From assembly GCA_025062155.1 (NCBI GenBank), contig JANXAM010000011.1, positions 1 through 64,000 on the forward strand: DNA of 64,000 nucleotides. Direction: 5' to 3'. The notes under the pieces are model-generated. The model saw nothing but the letters and a program-made list of their open reading frames with translations, was not told where the DNA came from and searched no databases. Position numbers and translations under genes: made by a program. Each line of letters starts with the position of its first letter. Position 1 is the stretch's first letter. The DNA is from Gloeomargarita sp. SKYB120. Its GTDB lineage: Bacteria > Cyanobacteriota > Cyanobacteriia > Gloeomargaritales > Gloeomargaritaceae. This document shows positions 8,447 through 18,459 of this stretch, in pieces.

Positions 8447-9049
8447 CTCCTGCACGCCCTGGTAGTTGAGCCGGTAGCTCAAGGGATGGGCGATCCAGCG
8501 GGCGGTGCTGTGGAACAAAACGTCGCATTCGACTAAACCGTTCTCCCGCAGGGTGCGACCTGTGGCCACCAAATCCACAATCGCTTCCGCCATGCCCGTC
8601 AACGGCCCTAGTTCCACCGACCCCGCCAAGGGCACGAGTTCTACCGGCAAATCCAAAGCCGTAAAAAATTCGCGGGCGCAGCGGGTGAACTTGGTGGCGA
8701 CGCGGGCGTAGGGAGGCAAATCCAACGCGCAGCGGTAAGGACTGTCCTGGCGCACCGCCACCGACATCCGGCAATGGCCAAAGCCTAAATCCAGTAATTG
8801 CGCCACGTCCGCCCCCGATTCCCGCAGCACGTCATAGCCGACAATGCCCACGTGGGCCTGGCCCCGCGCCACATACACCGGCACATCCTGGTTGCGCACT
8901 AGCAGGGCCTGCACGCCGGTCTGAGGGTCGCGCATTTGCAAAAGCCGGTTGTCCGCCGCCAGTAAGGGACGAAAGTCCAACCCTACCTGGTACAAGCGGT
9001 CAATGCTCTCGGCCAGCAGGGAACCCTTGGCCAAGGCAATCACCAGCAT
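8366..9049 (-). CDS. hisG: ATP phosphoribosyltransferase, short form
   Basis: HisG condenses ATP with PRPP, the first and committed step of histidine synthesis. The 227-residue protein is the short form, which lacks the C-terminal regulatory domain and in other organisms needs a HisZ partner; none is seen here. Family features include [11 protein letters not shown] at the start, [12 protein letters not shown] at about 66-77, and the PRPP-binding segment [16 protein letters not shown] at about 157-172. It begins 2 bp after a small unknown gene, so the two are probably cotranscribed. Confidence 0.93.
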   Translation of the reverse strand: MLVIALAKGSLLAESIDRLYQVGLDFRPLLAADNRLLQMRDPQTGVQALLVRNQDVPVYVARGQAHVGIVGYDVLRESGADVAQLLDLGFGHCRMSVAVRQDSPYRCALDLPPYARVATKFTRCAREFFTALDLPVELVPLAGSVELGPLTGMAEAIVDLVATGRTLRENGLVECDVLFHSTARWIAHPLSYRLNYQGVQELTAQLERVQVHTAHKTHLEGVQQRQQ

Positions 9050-9051
9050 CG

Positions 9052-9243
9052 TTACCCCAGCATTTGCCGGGAGATGAGTTTTTCCAAGTCCGCCTGGGTC
9101 TGGCTGAGCATTTGCTCCCGCCCATCTTGACTCTGGGGTGAAACTGGCGGCACGAGATTGCGAAACTGCAATGCCATGTGCACCTGGAGATGGGCGACGT
9201 AATCCCGTAAATCTTCCCTCAGCGCTGAACTGGGGGTTTTCAT
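9052..9243 (-). CDS. Hypothetical 63-residue protein upstream of hisG
   Basis: I do not recognise this protein. It is 63 residues, probably largely helical, soluble and without cysteine. It starts [15 protein letters not shown] and ends in a helix-like [10 protein letters not shown]. The stop is 2 bp from the hisG start on the same strand, so it is likely the leader gene of a two-gene transcript. A role linked to histidine synthesis is only a guess from position. Confidence 0.6.
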   Translation of the reverse strand: MKTPSSALREDLRDYVAHLQVHMALQFRNLVPPVSPQSQDGREQMLSQTQADLEKLISRQMLG

Positions 9244-9302
9244 AACGGCTATCCCTCAGTTGGATACGAACGCAACAGGCTCTAGTAAGCTAACACAGAT
9301 GC

Positions 9303-9318
9303 CCGGTACTGTTACCGG
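9303..9318. repeat. Perfect inverted repeat between two minus-strand units
   Basis: CCGGTA and TACCGG form a 6-bp stem with a 4-base loop, CTGT. It lies between the end of the pedR unit (9354) and the start of the hisG unit (9243). It could end the upstream transcript or be an operator; it lacks a T-tract on either side. Confidence 0.45.
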
Positions 9319-9353
9319 CCCCTTTATCAAGCTTAACAAGCCGGTCAAAGTTC

Positions 9354-9614
9354 CTAACAGGATGTAACAGGAGGCGTTTCTTGCCAGGGGCGTTGGTAGC
9401 GGCGGGCGTAGTAGTCTAGCAGGCGTTGCAGGCGTTCACCCTGTTCTGGGGTCTGCCAGCGACAGGTAATGCCTCCCACCTGGCTGTGTTCGTAGGCAAA
9501 CGGCAGCATCTGGGGGATTAGAGTTGTGTCAATGCCAAAAATAGCGCAGTGAGCCGCCAACTCCCGGTATACCCCCAACGGCAACTCCGGCTGGTAAAAC
9601 GTCCGTTCCGTCAT
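9354..9614 (-). CDS. Hypothetical 86-residue protein cotranscribed with the PedR-like regulator
   Basis: No family is recognised. The 86-residue soluble protein is rich in aromatic residues (MTERTFYQPELPLGVYRELA, then YYARRYQRPWQE near the end) and has two cysteines plus one at the C-terminus. Its ATG overlaps the stop of the PedR-like gene by 4 bp (9611-9614), so translation of the two is coupled. Conserved pairing with pedR would suggest a shared redox or photosynthesis response, but that is inference. Confidence 0.65.
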   Translation of the reverse strand: MTERTFYQPELPLGVYRELAAHCAIFGIDTTLIPQMLPFAYEHSQVGGITCRWQTPEQGERLQRLLDYYARRYQRPWQETPPVTSC

Positions 9615-9865
9615 TCAGGCAGCAGACAGCAGTTCACCCCGTCCACGCAGACCTTCCCCGATTGCAGCGCCCACCGCACCAGGGCAACCCGGTTTTCCGT
9701 GGCGGTTTTGGTGAGGATGTTGCTGATGTGGTTGTCCACCGTCCGCTTGCTGATTTCCAAGCGCTGAGCGATTTCCTGGTTTTTCAACCCAGCAGCCACC
9801 AGCGCTACAATCTCCATTTCCCGCTCCGAAAGTAATGGCTGACGTTGAGTCGGTCGCTGTGCCAT
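9611..9865 (-). CDS. pedR: Small LuxR-type transcription regulator, PedR-like
   Basis: The 84-residue protein is almost only a GerE/LuxR helix-turn-helix domain (LSEREMEIVALVAAGLKNQE, then KRTVDNHISNILTKT), with no receiver domain. The C-terminal tail GKVCVDGVNCCLLPE holds three cysteines. This matches PedR, the small cyanobacterial LuxR-type regulator (ssl0564 in Synechocystis) that responds to photosynthetic electron transport through thioredoxin and a cysteine. The resemblance is from memory of the family and is not a computed alignment. It is the first gene of a two-gene unit. Confidence 0.75.
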   Translation of the reverse strand: MAQRPTQRQPLLSEREMEIVALVAAGLKNQEIAQRLEISKRTVDNHISNILTKTATENRVALVRWALQSGKVCVDGVNCCLLPE

Positions 9866-9893
9866 AAGCCCCTACCCATACCGCTATTTATAC

Positions 9894-11024
9894 TCAATTC
9901 CCATCATAGGGCAAAGGGGGGACGGGTTCAGGACGTTTGCTCGGTTTAGTTTTGGCGCGAGGCGGTTGGAGCTGTTGTAAAAGCGCTTCCACCTGATGGA
10001 CCCCCTGGGCGTTCTGCTGTTGATGGTAAAGGCGGCGGGCTGTCTGTAAGGCGCTCTCGGCTTCAGCGTTCCTTTTTTGCTGGTACAGGGCTAAGCCCAG
10101 TTGATGGTGAGCAAGAGCCAATTCCGGTTCCAACCGCACTACCTCCTGGTAGGCCGCCGCCGCCTGGTCCCACTGCTGCTGCTGCATGTAGAGTTGGCCG
10201 AGATGGGTATAGGCGCGGGCCGGTTGCAATGCAATGGCCTGCTCATAGGTGCGGATAGCCCCCGCCAGGTCGCCGCTGGTCTCCTGCAGGCGCGCCAGTT
10301 GGAAATAAAGCTCGACGTCACGGGGGTTGAAGGCCAAGGCCTGGAGAAGAATGCGTTTTGCTCGGGGCACGTCCCCCTGCAGGGCCCAACTCAGCGCGGT
10401 CAGCCGTTGAATCGTCGTGTCTCGGGGGGCGAGTCGAGCGGCGCGGGTGAGCACCGCCAGCGCTTGCTGAGGTTGGTTCAGGGTCAACCAAAGCCGTCCC
10501 TGGGCCTCCAGCAGCGGTACCGACTGGGGATGCTGGGCAACCCCCCGGGCCAAGGTGGCCAGCGCGGCTTGCGGTTGCCCTAACCGCTCCTGGACAGCAG
10601 CTAACCCAAGGTACGCCGTCACTTGCCGGGCATTGACCCGTAAACTGCGGGTGTAGGTGGCCGCTGCCTGGTCCCATGCCCCTAACTCGGCCTGTACCCG
10701 CGCGAGGGCATTGAGATAATCCGGGTTCTGGGGATTCAGGCGCACAGCCTGTTGGTACGCCTCCAGCGCCGCCGACCAATCCCGGCGTTGACTGTACAGG
10801 TAACCCAGCGTGGCCCATACGGCACCGTCATTCGGCGTCCGCTGGGCAATCTGCTGATAAATCGCAAGCGCCGCCGCCCAATCTCCCTGGCGTACCAACT
10901 CTCGACCTTGGCGCAGGAGAGAAGCGACGGAATTCGTGGGTTGCGCCACCACCCAATGGGGAGTTGCTGCCAGCGTTGCACCCACAACAAGCAGACTGCC
11001 CAACCCGAGCTGTTGGAGGAACAT
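9894..11024 (-). CDS. Exported tetratricopeptide repeat protein
   Basis: The 376-residue protein has a signal peptide (MFLQQLGLGSLLVVGATLAA, cleavage probably after VVAQ at about 28). About nine TPR units follow between 33 and 350, with repeated A-Y-Q and NP spacing such as AYQQAVRLNPQNPDY and TYEQAIALQPARAY. The C-terminus is basic and proline-rich. TPR arrays bind proteins, and the partner here is unknown. I chose the ATG at 11024; the frame opens further upstream only from a TTG. A run of eight C lies 1 base before this ATG where a ribosome-binding site would normally be. The gene is divergent from a GTPase gene. Confidence 0.8.
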   Translation of the reverse strand: MFLQQLGLGSLLVVGATLAATPHWVVAQPTNSVASLLRQGRELVRQGDWAAALAIYQQIAQRTPNDGAVWATLGYLYSQRRDWSAALEAYQQAVRLNPQNPDYLNALARVQAELGAWDQAAATYTRSLRVNARQVTAYLGLAAVQERLGQPQAALATLARGVAQHPQSVPLLEAQGRLWLTLNQPQQALAVLTRAARLAPRDTTIQRLTALSWALQGDVPRAKRILLQALAFNPRDVELYFQLARLQETSGDLAGAIRTYEQAIALQPARAYTHLGQLYMQQQQWDQAAAAYQEVVRLEPELALAHHQLGLALYQQKRNAEAESALQTARRLYHQQQNAQGVHQVEALLQQLQPPRAKTKPSKRPEPVPPLPYDGN

Positions 11025-11106
11025 TGGGGGGGGAGTGTACGTGGACTTTGGCAACCCAGGATACAATGACGGCCAGATTGAAAACAACCCGGTGCCAGTG
11101 TTGAGG

Positions 11107-12216
11107 ATGGAACAAACAACTTTCTGGCAAGACGTTCAACGCTGCAGCGACCGCTATTGGCAACGCTGGCAAAACCGGCTGGGTACGCCGCCGGTGGGGA
11201 CGTCTCCCTACTGGTCGGTGGTGATTATCGGACGACCGGGTGTGGGGAAGTCCACCCTGTTGCGCCACTTGATTCACCCCTTGACCCTGGCGACCGGCCC
11301 CACCTGCTGGCCGGTGAGCGTGTTAACGCCGGACCCGCCCATCCTGTGGACGGATACGCCGGGTTGGACGCCGGAACAAACCCCGGTGATTCAGCAGGCC
11401 TTGGTGGCTGCTGACCTGTGCCTGTGGCTGGTCACGCCGGGATATCCCCCGGAACTAGAGCAGCTCTTGCGGGACTGGGGACGGCCCGTGATCCGCGTGG
11501 TACCCTGGGGAGTCGGCGACCTTTCCGAGCCAGACCCGCCCTTAGCTAACTGCATCGCCACCGTTGTGGTGCGTTTATTTCCCGGGACGCAGCGGGTGCG
11601 CACTGAGTGGCCGGACGGTCGAGGGGAATGGAGCGAGCTTCCCCTGCCAGTGGACGTGAGCGCCCTACAAACCCTGGTGTCGGAGGTGCTCCAGTACCGG
11701 GTCGCCATTCGCTGTGTGAATCAGTTGCTGGTCCTAGCCCGACGGGAGCGGGAATGGGTCGCGCAGCAGCGCCAAACTCCCCTGCCCTGGGGACCGGTGG
11801 TGGTCAAGGCCCTGGCGATGGCCCTGACGCCGGGACTCCTGTTGAAGCTGGCGGTGTCCTGGTTGACTGATTTATGGACCGTGGTGTGGCTGAGCCGCGC
11901 CTATCAATTGCCCATCACCCGCCATGGGATTGAGCGGCTGGTGGTGGCCCTCGGTCTCAGCAGCGGCGCCATCGGTCTGGCAAGTTGGGCGGTGTGGGCG
12001 GACGGCGGGTTCGCCCTATTCAACGCTAGTCTATGGGGCGCACTGACCGGTTATGGGGTGCAACGGGTAACGCGCGCATACCTGCAACAGGGCCTAGCCT
12101 GGGCGCCCGACGGTCCCCGGACCCTCCTAGAGCGCATTTACCGCCAACTGCGACCAGGAAACTGGCTGCACACTTGGGTCGGCCACTGCCTGCATCTCGT
12201 GGGCGACCTGTCATAA
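11107..12216 (+). CDS. P-loop GTPase-like membrane protein with a degenerate G4 motif
   Basis: The 369-residue protein has a P-loop GRPGVGKST at about 42-50 and a DTPG G3 motif at 83-86, followed by helices. The C-terminal half has hydrophobic stretches (about 230-260 and 275-315) like the DUF697 region of cyanobacterial GTPases. No NKxD G4 motif is visible, so nucleotide specificity is uncertain. It resembles, at the level of architecture, the larger GTPase at 56194-57693. The start codon at 11107 is the ATG nearest the P-loop domain. The function is unknown. Confidence 0.7.
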   Translation: MEQTTFWQDVQRCSDRYWQRWQNRLGTPPVGTSPYWSVVIIGRPGVGKSTLLRHLIHPLTLATGPTCWPVSVLTPDPPILWTDTPGWTPEQTPVIQQALVAADLCLWLVTPGYPPELEQLLRDWGRPVIRVVPWGVGDLSEPDPPLANCIATVVVRLFPGTQRVRTEWPDGRGEWSELPLPVDVSALQTLVSEVLQYRVAIRCVNQLLVLARREREWVAQQRQTPLPWGPVVVKALAMALTPGLLLKLAVSWLTDLWTVVWLSRAYQLPITRHGIERLVVALGLSSGAIGLASWAVWADGGFALFNASLWGALTGYGVQRVTRAYLQQGLAWAPDGPRTLLERIYRQLRPGNWLHTWVGHCLHLVGDLS

Positions 12217-12256
12217 TAAAAAACGTTGCCGCCGTAACAAATTTTGTGAATGGTTT

Positions 12257-13204
12257 ATGAATCTAGTGGTTTTGCAAGATTGGCTGGACAATGGGGCTTT
12301 TGTCCTGTTGCTGCTTACGACGGGGGTCTATTGGGTGAGCCTGGCGTTTCGCCGCAACTGGCTTGCGTGGGGTACGGCGGGCATGGTGCTGGCAAATCTC
12401 ACGACGGCGGCGCTGTTGTTGGCCCGTTGGCTGGAGGCGGGCCATTTTCCCCTGAGTAATCTCTACGAATCGTTATTTTTTCTGGCCTGGGGCCTCACGG
12501 CGTTTCACCTGCTGGTCGAACGCTGGAGCCGCAGCGCTTGGGTGGGCGCCGTAACCGCTCCCGTTGCGATGGGGGTCACGGCTTTTGCCACGTTGTCTTT
12601 ACCGCCCCAGATGCAGCGGTCAGCTCCCCTGGTCCCCGCCTTGAAGTCCAACTGGCTGATGATGCATGTGTCGGTGATGATGCTGGCCTACGCGGCATTG
12701 CTGGTGGGTTCCCTGCTGGCGATGGCGTTCCTGGTGGTGACGCGGGGACAGGAGCCACCCTTGCGGGGGAGTTCCGTTGGCAGCGGCGCTTACCGGAGAC
12801 AACCAACCGCGTTGACCTTGCCGGCGCGCCAGGAGCCTACTGCCGTACTGACCCGCCCAACCCTGGCCCTCACACCGGAGCAGTGGACCCTGGCGGAGAC
12901 TCTAGACAACTTGAGCTATCGGGTCATTGGTCTGGGGTTTCCCCTGTTGACGCTTGGGATTATCTCGGGTGCGGTGTGGGCCAATGAGGCCTGGGGTGCG
13001 CCCTGGAGCTGGGACCCCAAGGAGACCTGGGCGTTGATTACCTGGCTGGTGTTTGCCGCCTATCTGCACGCCCGTATCACGCGCGGCTGGCAAGGACGAC
13101 GGCCCGCCCTGTTGGCAACGGTAGGGTTTGCTGTGGTTTGGGTGTGCTACCTGGGGGTGAACGTCCTAGGCAAGGGGCTGCACAGCTACGGCTGGTTCTG
13201 GTGA
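12257..13204 (+). CDS. ccsA: Cytochrome c biogenesis protein CcsA
   Basis: CcsA (ResC type) carries heme across the thylakoid or plasma membrane and, with Ccs1, attaches it to c-type apocytochromes such as cytochrome f. The 315-residue protein has about eight membrane segments. The heme-handling WWD motif [19 protein letters not shown] lies at about 249-267, with conserved histidines in membrane segments. The central region, about 170-210, is a low-complexity polar loop. petA at 32121 encodes a likely substrate. It lies 35 bp before chlI. Confidence 0.93.
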   Translation: MNLVVLQDWLDNGAFVLLLLTTGVYWVSLAFRRNWLAWGTAGMVLANLTTAALLLARWLEAGHFPLSNLYESLFFLAWGLTAFHLLVERWSRSAWVGAVTAPVAMGVTAFATLSLPPQMQRSAPLVPALKSNWLMMHVSVMMLAYAALLVGSLLAMAFLVVTRGQEPPLRGSSVGSGAYRRQPTALTLPARQEPTAVLTRPTLALTPEQWTLAETLDNLSYRVIGLGFPLLTLGIISGAVWANEAWGAPWSWDPKETWALITWLVFAAYLHARITRGWQGRRPALLATVGFAVVWVCYLGVNVLGKGLHSYGWFW

Positions 13205-13239
13205 TGGCACAATAGACCTGGAGCGTTGCGCATTGCCCG

Positions 13240-14304
13240 ATGGTCGTGACCGCTACCCGTTCTCTGACGCGCCCGGTGTTTCCCTTCAGCGCCATCGTCG
13301 GCCAGGAGGAGATGAAACTGGCGCTGTTGTTGAATGTAATTGACCCCAAAATCGGCGGGGTGATGATCATGGGGGACCGGGGCACGGGGAAATCCACGAC
13401 TGTCCGGGCGCTGGTGGACGTCCTGCCAGAGATTCGCGTGGTGGAGGGCGACCCTTTCAACTCTGACCCGGACGACCCGGAGTTGATGGCGGAAACCGTG
13501 CGCCAGGCCAAGGAGCGGGGCGAACCCTTGCGTGTTGTGTTCAAAAAAGTGCCGATGGTGGACTTGCCCCTGGGGGCAACAGAGGACCGGGTCTGTGGCA
13601 CGATTGACATCGAAAAGGCGCTCACGGAAGGCATCCGAGCCTTTGAACCGGGGTTGCTGGCGCGGGCCAACCGGGGGATTCTCTACGTAGACGAGGTGAA
13701 CCTGCTAGACGACCACCTGGTGGACGTGTTGCTGGATGCAGCGGCGTCGGGCTGGAACACGGTGGAGCGGGAGGGCATTTCCCTGCGGCACCCGGCCCGG
13801 TTTGTGCTGGTGGGGTCGGGCAACCCCGAAGAGGGGGAATTGCGGCCCCAGTTGCTGGACCGGTTTGGGATGCACGCGGAAATTCGCACCGTCAAGGACC
13901 CGGCCCTGCGGGTGCAGATTGTGGAGCAGCGGACCGCCTTTGACCGCGACCCCTGGGGATTTCTGGAGCAGTACCGGGAGCAGCAGGAGCAATTGCGGGC
14001 CCGGATTGTCCGAGCGCGGGAGTTGCTTCCCCAAGTCCAAATCGATTACGACCTGCGGGTCAAAATCTCGCAAGTGTGCGCCGCCCTGGATGTGGACGGG
14101 TTGCGGGGCGATATTGTCACCAACCGGGCCGCCAAAGCGCTAGCCGCCTGGGAAGGCCGGACGCTGGTCACTGAAGAAGACATTCGCCGAGTGCTGGTGT
14201 TGTGTTTACGCCACCGCCTGCGGAAAGACCCCCTCGAGCCGGTGGATTCGGGGTATCGGGTGATGCAAGTCGCCAAGGAGGTCTTCCAGTGGGCCGAGGC
14301 CTGA
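13240..14304 (+). CDS. chlI: Magnesium chelatase ATPase subunit I
   Basis: ChlI is the AAA+ motor that, with ChlD and ChlH, inserts Mg2+ into protoporphyrin IX, the first step specific to chlorophyll. The 354-residue protein has Walker A GDRGTGKS at 45-52. Walker B/sensor elements are [20 protein letters not shown] at about 147-166 and [20 protein letters not shown] at about 189-208. The length is normal. It follows ccsA, and its stop overlaps the GTG start of the next gene. Confidence 0.97.
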   Translation: MVVTATRSLTRPVFPFSAIVGQEEMKLALLLNVIDPKIGGVMIMGDRGTGKSTTVRALVDVLPEIRVVEGDPFNSDPDDPELMAETVRQAKERGEPLRVVFKKVPMVDLPLGATEDRVCGTIDIEKALTEGIRAFEPGLLARANRGILYVDEVNLLDDHLVDVLLDAAASGWNTVEREGISLRHPARFVLVGSGNPEEGELRPQLLDRFGMHAEIRTVKDPALRVQIVEQRTAFDRDPWGFLEQYREQQEQLRARIVRARELLPQVQIDYDLRVKISQVCAALDVDGLRGDIVTNRAAKALAAWEGRTLVTEEDIRRVLVLCLRHRLRKDPLEPVDSGYRVMQVAKEVFQWAEA

Positions 14305-15254
14305 GACGCCGGTGGGTCTTGGGGGTGCTGGCGGCGACCGTGAGTGCCGTTCCCGCCCTAGGGCAATCAAAAGCATCTTTAACCTTGCTGACCGCGCGCC
14401 CCGGTAGCCTGTACGAACGGGCGGGCCAGGCGTTTCGTAAAGTGCTGCAACCCCAGGGCTTTGACGTGGTGGTGAAAGAATCGCCAGGTTCGATGTTTAA
14501 CCTGGAACAACTGGCTCAGGGGAAAGCGGATTTGGCGCTGGCCCAGATGGACGCCTTTGTGCTGTTCAAGCAGCAGCATACCCCCCGGCGCGCTCGCGTG
14601 GACAACCTGACCGTGATCGGCCCGGTGAACGAGGAACTGGTGCATCTACTGGTGCGTCCAGGGATTCGGTCGCTGGGGCAATTGCGGGGCAAACGGATCG
14701 GTGTGGGACCCCAGGATTCCGGCACCTACGTCAGCGCCCTGCTGGTGCTCCAGATGGCGGACTTGGACGTGACGCGCGAGCGGCTGGTCACAGGAGAGAT
14801 TCGCCAGGGCGTTCGGGAGTTGCAGGCGGGTCAGTTGGATGCCCTATTTGTGACAGCGGGCATCGGCGCGCCCCAACTCCAAGCCATCCCTGCTGGCGCT
14901 CCGGTCGAACTGCTGGCGTTGGACCAAGCGCTGCTGAACCAGGCAAAAAACAACTTCCCCGAAGCGGCGGCTCTGTACCAGCTTAGGTCTCTTCCTGCGC
15001 GCACGTATCCCTGGCAATCCCGCCCGGTCACCACGCTGGCGACCTATTCCTACTTGTTTGCGCGGCGTTCCTTGCCCCAAGCGCTGGTCTATCGCTTGAC
15101 CCAGACCCTGGCCCGACACCAACAGGCCCTGCGCCAGGCGCACCCCTTCTGGGCGTTGTTGACGCTGGACCGACGACAGGAGACCTTTGCTGCTGGTTTG
15201 ACGTATCACCCCGGCGTGCAACAGTATTTGAACGAACAAAAAGTCCCCCGTTGA
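14289..15254 (+). CDS. TAXI-family TRAP-type solute-binding protein
   Basis: This 321-residue exported protein resembles the TAXI (TRAP-associated extracytoplasmic immunogenic) receptors. It has an N-terminal arginine-rich signal ([18 protein letters not shown]), then a binding fold with [32 protein letters not shown] and [24 protein letters not shown] proteins deliver small organic acids such as glutamate to TRAP permeases, but no permease gene is adjacent. I chose GTG at 14289, which overlaps the chlI stop by 16 bp and places the signal peptide at the very N-terminus; the open frame begins earlier, inside chlI. Confidence 0.8.
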   Translation: MGRGLRRRWVLGVLAATVSAVPALGQSKASLTLLTARPGSLYERAGQAFRKVLQPQGFDVVVKESPGSMFNLEQLAQGKADLALAQMDAFVLFKQQHTPRRARVDNLTVIGPVNEELVHLLVRPGIRSLGQLRGKRIGVGPQDSGTYVSALLVLQMADLDVTRERLVTGEIRQGVRELQAGQLDALFVTAGIGAPQLQAIPAGAPVELLALDQALLNQAKNNFPEAAALYQLRSLPARTYPWQSRPVTTLATYSYLFARRSLPQALVYRLTQTLARHQQALRQAHPFWALLTLDRRQETFAAGLTYHPGVQQYLNEQKVPR

Positions 15255-15298
15255 ACTACAGGGGACCGGCGCGTTGGACTCTGTAACTACCAACTGTT

Positions 15299-15892
15299 TT
15301 ACACCGCCGCGAAGTATTCTTTGGCCTTCGCCGGGTCAGGAATCATGGTTTTTTCGCCGGGCTTCCAGTTGGCCGGGCACACCTCGTCGGGGTGGCTTTG
15401 CACGTATTGGATTGCCTGCAGCGTGCGCAGGGTTTCGTCCACATTCCGGCCAAAGGCCAGGTTGTTGATAGTGGCGTGTTGGATGATACCCTCCTTGTCA
15501 ATGATGAACAACCCCCGCAGGGCCACCCCCTCCGGCGTCAACACGTTGTAGGCCTGGCTGATGGTTTTCTTCAAATCCGCAATCAAGGGGTATTTCAACT
15601 CGCCCACGCCCCCGTCTTTGCGGTCGGTTTGGATCCAGGCCAGGTGGGTAAATTGACTGTCTACTGACACGCCCAGGATTTCTGTATCCAACCGGGCAAA
15701 GTCCTCGTAGCGGTCGCTAAAGGAGGTCAACTCCGTCGGGCACACAAACGTGAAATCCAGGGGATAAAAAAGCAAGATCACATACTTTTTACCCCGGTAG
15801 TCCGACAGCCGGATGGTCTTGAACTCCATGTCCACCACCGCTGTCGCCTCAAAATCGGGGGCCATTTGCCCCACCTGCAAACACCCTTCCAT
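15299..15892 (-). CDS. Typical 2-Cys peroxiredoxin
   Basis: This thiol peroxidase reduces H2O2 and organic peroxides using thioredoxin as electron donor. The 197-residue protein has the peroxidatic cysteine C51 in TFVCPTE and the resolving cysteine C172 in DEVCPANW. I chose the ATG at 15892 because AGGAGG lies 8 bp before it; an earlier in-frame start adds nine residues. The C-terminus carries AKEYFAAV, the YF-type tail that makes eukaryote-like 2-Cys enzymes prone to over-oxidation. The gene is monocistronic. Confidence 0.96.
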   Translation of the reverse strand: MEGCLQVGQMAPDFEATAVVDMEFKTIRLSDYRGKKYVILLFYPLDFTFVCPTELTSFSDRYEDFARLDTEILGVSVDSQFTHLAWIQTDRKDGGVGELKYPLIADLKKTISQAYNVLTPEGVALRGLFIIDKEGIIQHATINNLAFGRNVDETLRTLQAIQYVQSHPDEVCPANWKPGEKTMIPDPAKAKEYFAAV

Positions 15893-15953
15893 GCTTTTGC
15901 CTCCTGTCACGCTGGACACCTCTGACTATATCATACTCGTAACGATTTTGAGT

Positions 15954-16988
15954 TTAGGGTTGAAGCTGGTGGAGCTGGTCGGGGCTGACCACGCCCCGTT
16001 CGGTGATGATGCCGGTGATGTAGCGGGCGGGTGTGACGTCGAAGGCGGGGTTAAACACCTCAATCCCTGGCGCGGTCAACCACTGCTCGCCAATGCGATA
16101 GACCTCGTCAATGTCCCGTTCTTCGATGGGGATTTGGGAGCCGTCGTCGATACGCCAGTCCACGCTGGACAGGGGGGCCGCCACGTAAAAGGGAATCTGG
16201 TGTTCCCGCGCCAGCACCGCCAGGGTGTAGGTGCCAATTTTGTTGGCCGTGTCCCCGTTGCGGGCGATGCGGTCGGCTCCCACCACCACCGCGTGGATGA
16301 GTCCTTTGGCCATGCAGTAACCGGCCATGTTGTCGGTAATGAGCGTGGCGGGGATGCCCTCTTGCACGCACTCCCAGGCGGTTAGGCGAGCGCCCTGCAG
16401 GCGGGGGCGGGTTTCACACACATAGACCTGGAGCAACCGTTGCGCCGCATGGGCCGCCCGCACCACCCCTAGCGCGGTTCCATAGCCCACCGTTGCCAGC
16501 GCCCCGGCGTTGCAATAGGTCATCAGGTTCAGGCGGTGGGGCTGTGCTGGAAGACAGGCCAGGCCGTGTTCCCCAATGCGCACGCAGGTGTTGTACTCGT
16601 CAACGGCTAGCCCTTGGGCTGTTTCCACCAGCTTTTCCTTGAGAAAGGCGACGGGGCCGACCGTTTGCCGCGCCGTGTTGAGCATCTGGTCAATGGCCCA
16701 GAACAGGTTAATGGCGGTGGGACGCGTGTGGCGCAGGGCTTGGGCGACGCTCTCCAGGTGTTCTAAAAATGCCTGGCGGTCGTCGGTGTCTACCTCTTGA
16801 GCGGCCAGGGCGATGGCAAACGCAGCGGCAATCCCAATGGCCGGCGCCCCCCGCACCATCATAGTTTGAATCGCCGTCACCATATCTAGCGCCCGGCGGA
16901 TTTCTACGTAGGTGAGTTCCAGAGGCAAGCGGTTCTGGTCAATCAGGCGCACGTGGTCGTAGGCCCACGCGACAGGCAGGATCGTCAT
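15954..16988 (-). CDS. mtnA: Methylthioribose-1-phosphate isomerase
   Basis: MtnA converts 5-methylthioribose-1-phosphate to 5-methylthioribulose-1-phosphate in methionine salvage. The 344-residue protein has the substrate motif RGAPAIG at 46-52, the catalytic cysteine C159 in MTYCNAGAL, and the catalytic aspartate D239 in VGADRIARNGDTANKIGTY. These separate it from the related eIF2B-type proteins. It lies 30 bp downstream of trmFO on the same strand. No other methionine-salvage gene is nearby. Confidence 0.94.
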   Translation of the reverse strand: MTILPVAWAYDHVRLIDQNRLPLELTYVEIRRALDMVTAIQTMMVRGAPAIGIAAAFAIALAAQEVDTDDRQAFLEHLESVAQALRHTRPTAINLFWAIDQMLNTARQTVGPVAFLKEKLVETAQGLAVDEYNTCVRIGEHGLACLPAQPHRLNLMTYCNAGALATVGYGTALGVVRAAHAAQRLLQVYVCETRPRLQGARLTAWECVQEGIPATLITDNMAGYCMAKGLIHAVVVGADRIARNGDTANKIGTYTLAVLAREHQIPFYVAAPLSSVDWRIDDGSQIPIEERDIDEVYRIGEQWLTAPGIEVFNPAFDVTPARYITGIITERGVVSPDQLHQLQP

Positions 16989-17018
16989 GGCACGCGCAGT
17001 TACGGTTCACTTCCCAGT

Positions 17019-18353
17019 CTAGGGGCAAGCGGCAACGCTTGTTTGCTGTCGCCAGGCGGCCAAATCCGTTAACGCCCGTTGACTGTAAGCCTGATAGCGA
17101 GCGGCTTTGTGCTTGGGTGGTGGGTCCAGCGGGGGTAAGAGGCCGAAGTTTGGCGGCATGGGTTGGAAATCGGCGGACGCTGCCGAGCTAATGAAGTGGA
17201 ACAACGCTCCCATCATGGTCGTGGGCGGCAGCGTGAGTAACGGCCATCCTTTGGCCAACCGCACGGCATTGGTACCCGCCAGCCAGCCACCTGCCACTGC
17301 TGCAGCGTAGCCTTCAGTTCCCGTGAGTTGCCCTGCGGCAAACAGGTGGGGGTAGTCCCGAAATTGCAACGTGGCCTGGAGCAGTTTCGGAGCGTTGAGG
17401 AAGGTGTTGCGGTGCATGACCCCGTAGCGGACAAATTCTGCCTGCTCCAGTCCCGGAATCATCCGAAACACCCGCTGTTGCTCGCCCCAGCGCAGGTTGG
17501 TCTGAAACCCCACCAGGTTCCACAGCCGTCCTTCTCGGTCTTCAGGGCGCAGTTGCACCACTGCATAGGCCCGCGTTTGCGGATGTCGCGGGTCGCGCAG
17601 GCCCACTGGTTTCAACGGCCCAAACCGCAAGGTGTCTTTGCCCCGGCGCGCCAGCTCCTCCACCGGCAGACAGGCTTCAAAAAATTTCCGTTCCGCCTGC
17701 TCAAAGTCCTTCAGGGGAACCTGTTCGGCGGTCACTAGCGCTTCCCAGAACCGCTCGTACTCCGCCTGGTTCATGGGGCAGTTCAGGTAGGCTGCTTCCC
17801 CCTTGTCGTAGCGGCTGGCGAGAAAGGCAATCTCCCGGTTGATGGACTCTCCCAGCACAATCGGGCTGGAGGCGTCGAAAAAGCTCAAGTAGTCCTGGCC
17901 GGTGAGCTGTTGCAGGCGCGACGCCAGGGCGGGACTGGTCAACGGGCCGGTCGCGAGTACGACGATGCCAGGAGGAAGGTCGTGCACCTCTTCACGGCGC
18001 AGGGTAATCAGGGGATGTTGGGCAATCAGGTCGGTCAACGCCCGGCTGAAGTGAACTCGGTCCACCGCGAGCGCCGCTCCTGCTGGTACCGCGTGCTCAT
18101 CGGCAACCCGGATGACGAGCGACCCCAACTCCCGCAATTCCTGGTGCAGCAATCCCGTGGCCCGGTCCACCGCCCGCGCTCCAAAGGAGTTGCTGCATAC
18201 CAACTCGGCCAATTCCCCCGTGTGATGGGCGGGTGTTTGCTTGACAGGGCGCATTTCCCACAGGGTTACCGGCCATCCCGCCTGAGCAATTTGCCAAGCC
18301 GCTTCCGTCCCGGCTAACCCGCCGCCAATCACGTGGATGGGCGTTGTCGGCAT
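17019..18353 (-). CDS. trmFO: Folate-dependent tRNA (uracil-54-C5) methyltransferase
   Basis: TrmFO makes m5U54 in the T-loop of tRNA, using methylenetetrahydrofolate and FADH2. The 444-residue protein begins with the FAD-binding [20 protein letters not shown]. It also has [12 protein letters not shown], a cysteine region ([14 protein letters not shown]) and [12 protein letters not shown], all typical of this family and not of the longer GidA/MnmG. It lies upstream of mtnA and may be cotranscribed with it. Confidence 0.94.
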   Translation of the reverse strand: MPTTPIHVIGGGLAGTEAAWQIAQAGWPVTLWEMRPVKQTPAHHTGELAELVCSNSFGARAVDRATGLLHQELRELGSLVIRVADEHAVPAGAALAVDRVHFSRALTDLIAQHPLITLRREEVHDLPPGIVVLATGPLTSPALASRLQQLTGQDYLSFFDASSPIVLGESINREIAFLASRYDKGEAAYLNCPMNQAEYERFWEALVTAEQVPLKDFEQAERKFFEACLPVEELARRGKDTLRFGPLKPVGLRDPRHPQTRAYAVVQLRPEDREGRLWNLVGFQTNLRWGEQQRVFRMIPGLEQAEFVRYGVMHRNTFLNAPKLLQATLQFRDYPHLFAAGQLTGTEGYAAAVAGGWLAGTNAVRLAKGWPLLTLPPTTMMGALFHFISSAASADFQPMPPNFGLLPPLDPPPKHKAARYQAYSQRALTDLAAWRQQTSVAACP

Positions 18354-18459
18354 GGTTCAACCCTGAACACCTGCTGTTCCATCGTAACAAGCGACGGCTG
18401 AGACGGGGCAAGACGCCGAGATTTGGCAAAATGTGAGTAGGCCAACCAGGAAACCAGTG

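Noticed and set aside
15245-15272. Possible terminator after the TAXI gene
   Set aside because: A GTCCCC/GGGGAC stem can form, but there is no T-tract on either side, so I do not call it.
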